Source: Bauldia sp.
Lineage (GTDB): Bacteria; Pseudomonadota; Alphaproteobacteria; Rhizobiales; Kaistiaceae
Length of the DNA: 7,408 bases
NCBI GenBank assembly: GCA_020442095.1
Contig: JAGRKY010000239.1
Span: 1-7,408 of the forward strand
Direction: 5' to 3'
The notes under the pieces are model-generated. The model had not been told where the DNA came from. It worked only from the letters and a program-made list of their open reading frames with translations, and made no database searches. Shown in pieces: positions 4,493-7,408 of this stretch. The translations under genes were made by a program, and so were the position numbers. The number at the start of each line of letters is the position of its first letter. Position 1 is the stretch's first letter.

Positions 4493-4711
4493 TCAGGCGC
4501 GCGCGGGAAAGGGATCGAAGACCCCGTCTGCCCCGCAGGAATTGGCTGACGCCGCCGGGACACAGGCCCGGAAGGGTACGACCCCATGGGCCGGCGGATG
4601 GAAGGACAGGAACATCGCCATCACCGCGATGCCGCCGGCGAGCAGATAGGCGGCGCCGAGGGCTGGCGCCTCGCCCGTCTCCCGTCCGATCGTCGCGACC
4701 CCTCGCGTCAT
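4493..4711 (-). CDS. Possible small single-pass membrane protein
   Basis: From the ATG complementary to 4709-4711 the frame encodes 72 residues. A short N-terminal region (MTRGVATIGRETGEAP) is followed by one hydrophobic segment at about 16-37 (ALGAAYLLAGGIAVMAMFLS). After it come FHPPAHGVVPF and a tail with two Cys (C50, C59). GGGAAGG lies 8 nt before the start, which supports translation. It lies between the dioxygenase (108 nt upstream) and the exported protein, on the same strand. No family is recognised. Short frames are common in DNA this GC-rich, so moderate doubt remains. Confidence 0.45.
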   Translation of the reverse strand: MTRGVATIGRETGEAPALGAAYLLAGGIAVMAMFLSFHPPAHGVVPFRACVPAASANSCGADGVFDPFPARA

Positions 4712-4819
4712 CCGGCAAGCCTTCCCGATCGGCCCGCCCGGCGCGGGCCATGGCCTATTCATACCAGCAATCGTGGAGAAAGAACGGCAGACATGCCCCC
4801 GCCCCGCGGACCGGACGAT

Positions 4820-5614
4820 CTAGCGGAACATCCAGGAATCGAAGGCGAAGAAACCCATCTGCTTCGAATCGTGGGCGCGCACCGCCTCGGCCCCGTCGCC
4901 CCCCGCGCCATAGGCGAAGAAGAGCGGCATCAGATGCTCGTCGGTCGGGTGGTTCTCGGGCACGAAAGGCGCCTCCTCCTTCCAGTGGAGGATCGCCTCC
5001 TTGTCGCCTTTCCGGAATTCGTCGGCGAACCAGTCGGTGAAGGCTGAAACCTTCCCCGCCATCTCCGGATCCGGCGCGAGGCCGCGCCGCATGGCGTTGA
5101 AGACGGCGCGCAGATTGTGGGTGATGTGGCCCGAACCGACCAGCAGGATGTCCTCTTCGCGGAGCGGCGCCAGCGCCCGGCCGAGCGCGTAGTGATAGGC
5201 GGCGTCGCGGGTCGGATCGATCGACAGTTGCACGATCGGGATGTCCGCCTCCGGGAAGGCCAGCATCATCGGCGTCCAGGCGCCATGGTCGTAGCCGCGC
5301 TCCGGCGCGAGCACCGCCGGGATGCCGGCCGCGTCGAGCATCGCCTTGATGCGGGCCGCCAGTTCCGGCGAGCCGGGCGCCGGATAGACCATGCGGTAGA
5401 GCTCGTCGGGGAAGCCGCCGAAGTCGTAGATCATGCCGGGCGCCGGATCGCTGACCACGACCGGGCCGCGGGTCTCGAAATGGGCGGACATGATGACGAT
5501 CGCCTTCGGCCTGCCGATCAGGCCCTCCAGCCCGCGCAGATAGTCGCGCGCCGGGGTGTCGTCGAGGACGATATTCGGGCCGCCGTGGGAGACGAACAGG
5601 CTGGGCATGGTCAT
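4820..5614 (-). CDS. ygiD: Class III extradiol ring-cleavage dioxygenase, YgiD/DODA type
   Basis: The 264-residue protein matches the usual length of the LigB-like YgiD / 4,5-DOPA dioxygenase family, which opens catechol rings using a mononuclear metal centre (YgiD binds zinc). Visible family motifs in order are H10 in SLFVSHGGP, H45 in IVIMSAHFE, H110 in RGYDHGAWTP, H163 in VGSGHITHN and H222 in NHPTDEHLMPLFFA. The H10/H45/H222 trio is spaced like the metal-binding histidines of YgiD, and H110 is the likely acid/base residue. The protein has no signal peptide and is presumably cytoplasmic. AAGAGG lies 8 nt before the ATG at 5614; upstream codons in the same frame do not look like protein. 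In bacteria the physiological substrate of YgiD is unclear, so the substrate here is unknown. The gene stands 190 nt after the RTX gene. Confidence 0.92.
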   Translation of the reverse strand: MTMPSLFVSHGGPNIVLDDTPARDYLRGLEGLIGRPKAIVIMSAHFETRGPVVVSDPAPGMIYDFGGFPDELYRMVYPAPGSPELAARIKAMLDAAGIPAVLAPERGYDHGAWTPMMLAFPEADIPIVQLSIDPTRDAAYHYALGRALAPLREEDILLVGSGHITHNLRAVFNAMRRGLAPDPEMAGKVSAFTDWFADEFRKGDKEAILHWKEEAPFVPENHPTDEHLMPLFFAYGAGGDGAEAVRAHDSKQMGFFAFDSWMFR

Positions 5615-5765
5615 CGGACGAGCCTCTTCGCGCCGGCAGGGGTGGCTGGATTTGCGGATGGGATGATCGCGGATCTGGCCGAGGAAATCGGCCTCACAGC
5701 GGTCGGAACGGGACAGCGCGTAGCGCAGATATAGGCACATCCGCGCCGACGGCAACGTGGCCGTT

Positions 5766-5785
5766 GCGATCGCGCGCGCGATCGC
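5766..5785. repeat. Perfect 20-bp palindrome
   Basis: Two GCGATCGC octamers joined by CGCG make an exactly self-complementary sequence. It lies 20 nt beyond the RTX stop (minus direction), in the 190-bp gap before the dioxygenase gene. There is no T-run after it, so a terminator is uncertain; a protein-binding or cruciform site is possible. Confidence 0.6.
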
Positions 5786-5804
5786 GGTCCCTTCGCACCC
5801 GGCG

Positions 5805-6929
5805 TCAGATGATGACGAAGTCGGCGGCGGTCAGCGACAGGTTGGCGTGAAGCAAAGCGATGTCGATCGCCTTATGCCCGCCCGCGCCGTCGGAATCGTA
5901 CGAAAGCCGGCCGTTCACCGGATTGTAGACGAGGTAATCGTCGGCATCGGCGGCTTTGCTGCCGACATGGAACGACGAGGCCGCCACAGCGCCCGGCGCG
6001 AAGACGCTGAACACCTGGTGAGCGAGATGAAAGGTGTCGTCCGCCGGCGTGAAGTCCTTGACCTTGTCGGGCGGCTGCTTGAGCGAAACGTTGAAGACGA
6101 AGATATCGCTGCCGGCCTTGCCGGTGAGTATGTCCCTGCCCTTTCCGCCGATCAGCAGGTCGTTCCCGTCGCCGCCGTTCAGCTTGTCCCTGCCGGCGCC
6201 GCCGTTGATCGTGTCGTCACCGCCCAGTCCGCTCAGCTTGTCGTTGCCCTTCTTGCCGATGATCGTGTCGTCCTTGTCCCCCGGCAGGGGCTGGCCCTTC
6301 ACCGTATGGCTCGCGGTGATCTTGTCGTTCTTCTTCGTCCCGCGGATCGTGACGCCGGGATTGGCGGCGAGGAAAGTCAGCCGGAAAGCGAGATCCTGGT
6401 TGTCGTAATCCGTCCAGTCCTGGGCGAAGGCCTGGTCTCTTGGGTAGACGATGGCCTCGTAAAAGACGTGCCCGCCGGCATAATCGCTACCGGCGGGGGC
6501 GTCGTAACTTGCGCCAAGGTGTGCCCCGACGAAATTCGCGCCGGTCGTCGCTGTGGCGTCGAGGACGATGGCATAGGTCTGCCCCTCGACGAGCGATATC
6601 CCGCCGGTGTCGAGCGTCACATGGTGGAATGCATGGTTGCTGTCGATCGGCTCGGACTGGACCGCGCTCTCGTAAACCACCGCCTTCGGCTTCACCGCGT
6701 CGCCGGTACCGTCGACCGTGGTGATCAGCACCTTGTATTTCACCGCGGCGCCGTTGGTGCCGCCTTCCTGCTGACCGTCGATCAGGTATTCGATTGTCGT
6801 CAGCGACGTCCCGGTCGCCACGAAAGTCTGGGCGACATAGGCCGTCTTGCCATTTACGGAAATGACGCCGAACGAGACGTCGACGTCCCCGACATTCGTC
6901 AGGTGATCAATCGTTGTTACCGTGACCAT
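5805..6929 (-). CDS. RTX (hemolysin-type calcium-binding repeat) secreted protein
   Basis: The 374-residue protein has no N-terminal signal peptide, as expected for type I (ABC) secretion with a C-terminal signal. Residues 1-190 are a beta-rich region (TAYVAQTFVATGTSLTTIEY, SLVEGQTYAIVLDA) resembling surface-protein jelly-roll or lectin-like folds, of no family I can name. Residues about 218-277 carry RTX nonapeptides of GGxGxDxLx type (GDKDDTIIG, GKKGNDKLSG, GGAGRDKLNG, GGDGNDLLIG, GKGRDILTG, GKAGSDIFVF) that bind calcium in a parallel beta-roll. The C-terminal 97 residues resemble the serralysin C-terminal domain (VKDFTPADDTFHL, DDYLVYNPVNGRLSYDSDG, ADFVII). No protease HExxH site is present, so it is not an M10 protease. 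GGAAGGAG lies 7 nt before the ATG. No ABC exporter or membrane-fusion gene is in the window. Confidence 0.9.
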   Translation of the reverse strand: MVTVTTIDHLTNVGDVDVSFGVISVNGKTAYVAQTFVATGTSLTTIEYLIDGQQEGGTNGAAVKYKVLITTVDGTGDAVKPKAVVYESAVQSEPIDSNHAFHHVTLDTGGISLVEGQTYAIVLDATATTGANFVGAHLGASYDAPAGSDYAGGHVFYEAIVYPRDQAFAQDWTDYDNQDLAFRLTFLAANPGVTIRGTKKNDKITASHTVKGQPLPGDKDDTIIGKKGNDKLSGLGGDDTINGGAGRDKLNGGDGNDLLIGGKGRDILTGKAGSDIFVFNVSLKQPPDKVKDFTPADDTFHLAHQVFSVFAPGAVAASSFHVGSKAADADDYLVYNPVNGRLSYDSDGAGGHKAIDIALLHANLSLTAADFVII

Positions 6930-7340
6930 TCGCGCGCTCCTTCCGAACGCAGTCGTCCCGCGAGCCCCGAATTCCAACCAGCAATGTCATAGGTGGCCGC
7001 AAACCCAACCTCCGCCGCAGCGGACTACCGGAGCTTGTCTGGCGCGAAAACGGTACCAGCGATTGTGTGCCGGCCAAAGCCTGTTTTGGAGGCTGCGACG
7101 CTTTCGACCGCCGACGGCCGGGCGGCAAGCCGCGAAGAGCCGTCGATCGAGACCAGGCCGCTCCAAGGCTCTCCTGCCCGGCCCCGCGACGGACCACAAG
7201 GAACCGCGGACCTGAAATGCCGCCTGGCGCGACAACCCGTGTCAGGTGTGGTTTGATGTCGCGACCGAGGCCATCGGCCTCAGGCCAAGGAGGCATCCGG
7301 ATTCCCGAGCGGCGGGATTCGGCAAACGAGGAGAACGACT
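6930..7340. other. Divergent intergenic region
   Basis: This 411-bp stretch separates the RTX gene (minus) from the gene starting at 7341 (plus) and should hold promoters for both. Open frames cross it on both strands, but they are Arg/Pro-rich, lack good ribosome-binding sites and look like GC-rich noise. Visible structure includes AGGCT/AGCCT arms (7079-7095), GAGGCC-atc-GGCCTC (7267-7281) and an imperfect GATTCCCG/CGGGATTC hairpin (7300-7320). I could not identify a confident -35/-10 pair. Confidence 0.45.
7267..7320 (+). promoter_or_regulatory. Two adjacent hairpins in the leader of the gene at 7341
   Basis: GAGGCC (7267-7272) and GGCCTC (7276-7281) form a perfect 6-bp stem. GATTCCCG (7300-7307) and CGGGATTC (7313-7320) form an 8-bp stem with one mismatch. 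They lie just upstream of the ribosome-binding site, where they could act as an operator or as a structured 5' leader. No known class is recognised. Confidence 0.3.
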
Positions 7341-7408
7341 ATGGCGCAGTTTTATGCGGTTTCGGAAGTTGACCTGGTCGGCAGCATGGACCCTCTTCCC
7401 ATCCCGAC
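7341..7408 (+). CDS. Start of an unidentified gene (truncated by window edge)
   Basis: An ATG preceded at 9 nt by GAGGAGA, the strongest ribosome-binding site on the plus strand here, opens a frame reading MAQFYAVSEVDLVGSMDPLP before the window ends. It is divergent from the RTX gene. Only 22 complete codons are visible, too few to assign a family. The N-terminus is not a signal peptide. A role linked to the RTX protein is possible from position alone. Confidence 0.6.
   Translation, partial: MAQFYAVSEVDLVGSMDPLPIP

Noticed and set aside
4348..5040. Plus-strand frame of 230 codons, extremely Arg/Pro-rich
   Set aside because: Composition is typical of noise in GC-rich DNA, and it overlaps the YgiD-type gene and the small membrane frame.
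5766..5785. GCGATCGC as a cyanobacterial HIP1 site
   Set aside because: The rest of the window looks alphaproteobacterial and the octamer occurs only in this one palindrome here, so HIP1 is not a fitting explanation.
6120..6280. Short periodic repeats that could suggest a CRISPR or satellite array
   Set aside because: The 27-bp periodicity encodes the RTX nonapeptides; the units are degenerate and there are no spacers.
5757..6992. Long plus-strand open frame (411 codons) opposite the RTX gene
   Set aside because: It is the antisense shadow of the RTX coding sequence: high-GC third positions suppress stops on the other strand. The RTX frame has clear repeats and a strong ribosome-binding site.
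6907..7372. Several open frames in the divergent intergenic region (both strands)
   Set aside because: Arg/Pro-rich, mutually overlapping, lacking ribosome-binding sites, and some overlap the well-supported start at 7341.

Overview
The window is GC-rich (roughly two thirds G+C by eye), with strong G/C preference at third codon positions and good Shine-Dalgarno sites. Together with an HK97-type portal gene resembling those of alphaproteobacterial gene transfer agents (GTAs) and a REP-like hairpin of the kind scattered through sphingomonad genomes, this suggests an alphaproteobacterial chromosome, plausibly Sphingomonadales. The taxonomic guess is inference; no rRNA or other marker gene is present.

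Layout. (1) 1-499, minus: N-terminal part of a phage/GTA portal protein, running off the left edge. (2) 500-803: a REP-like hairpin and a probable small-RNA unit on the minus strand, with a TTGACA -35, a 17-nt spacer, a transcript of about 100 nt and an intrinsic terminator. (3) 804-3670: a complete 2867-bp mobile element of the IS1595 (ISXO2-like transposase) type. It has 26-bp perfect terminal inverted repeats and an 8-bp target duplication, ATTATATT. It carries a DDE transposase plus passenger genes: a GIY-YIG nuclease-domain protein, a protein with a HEPN-like R-x4-H motif, and two small antisense genes. (4) 3679-4819: a long hairpin terminator, a small acidic exported protein and a small one-helix membrane protein, all on the minus strand. 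(5) 4820-5614, minus: a YgiD/DODA-type extradiol dioxygenase. (6) 5805-6929, minus: a calcium-binding RTX-repeat protein probably exported by type I secretion. (7) 6930-7340: a divergent intergenic region, followed by the first 68 bases of a plus-strand gene that starts at 7341 behind a strong ribosome-binding site.

How it fits together. Apart from the element and the last gene, everything reads on the minus strand, but gaps of about 100-200 bp and separate terminators argue for independent transcription units rather than one operon. Removing the element and one ATTATATT copy rejoins a terminator (3703-3757) to the upstream edge of the small-RNA promoter, so the insertion landed in a non-coding, AT-rich spot two bases upstream of a -35 box. 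The most interesting content is the element's cargo: two putative nuclease-fold proteins packed with two small antisense genes between exact transposon ends. A role for that cargo in defence, target selection or element maintenance is speculation.
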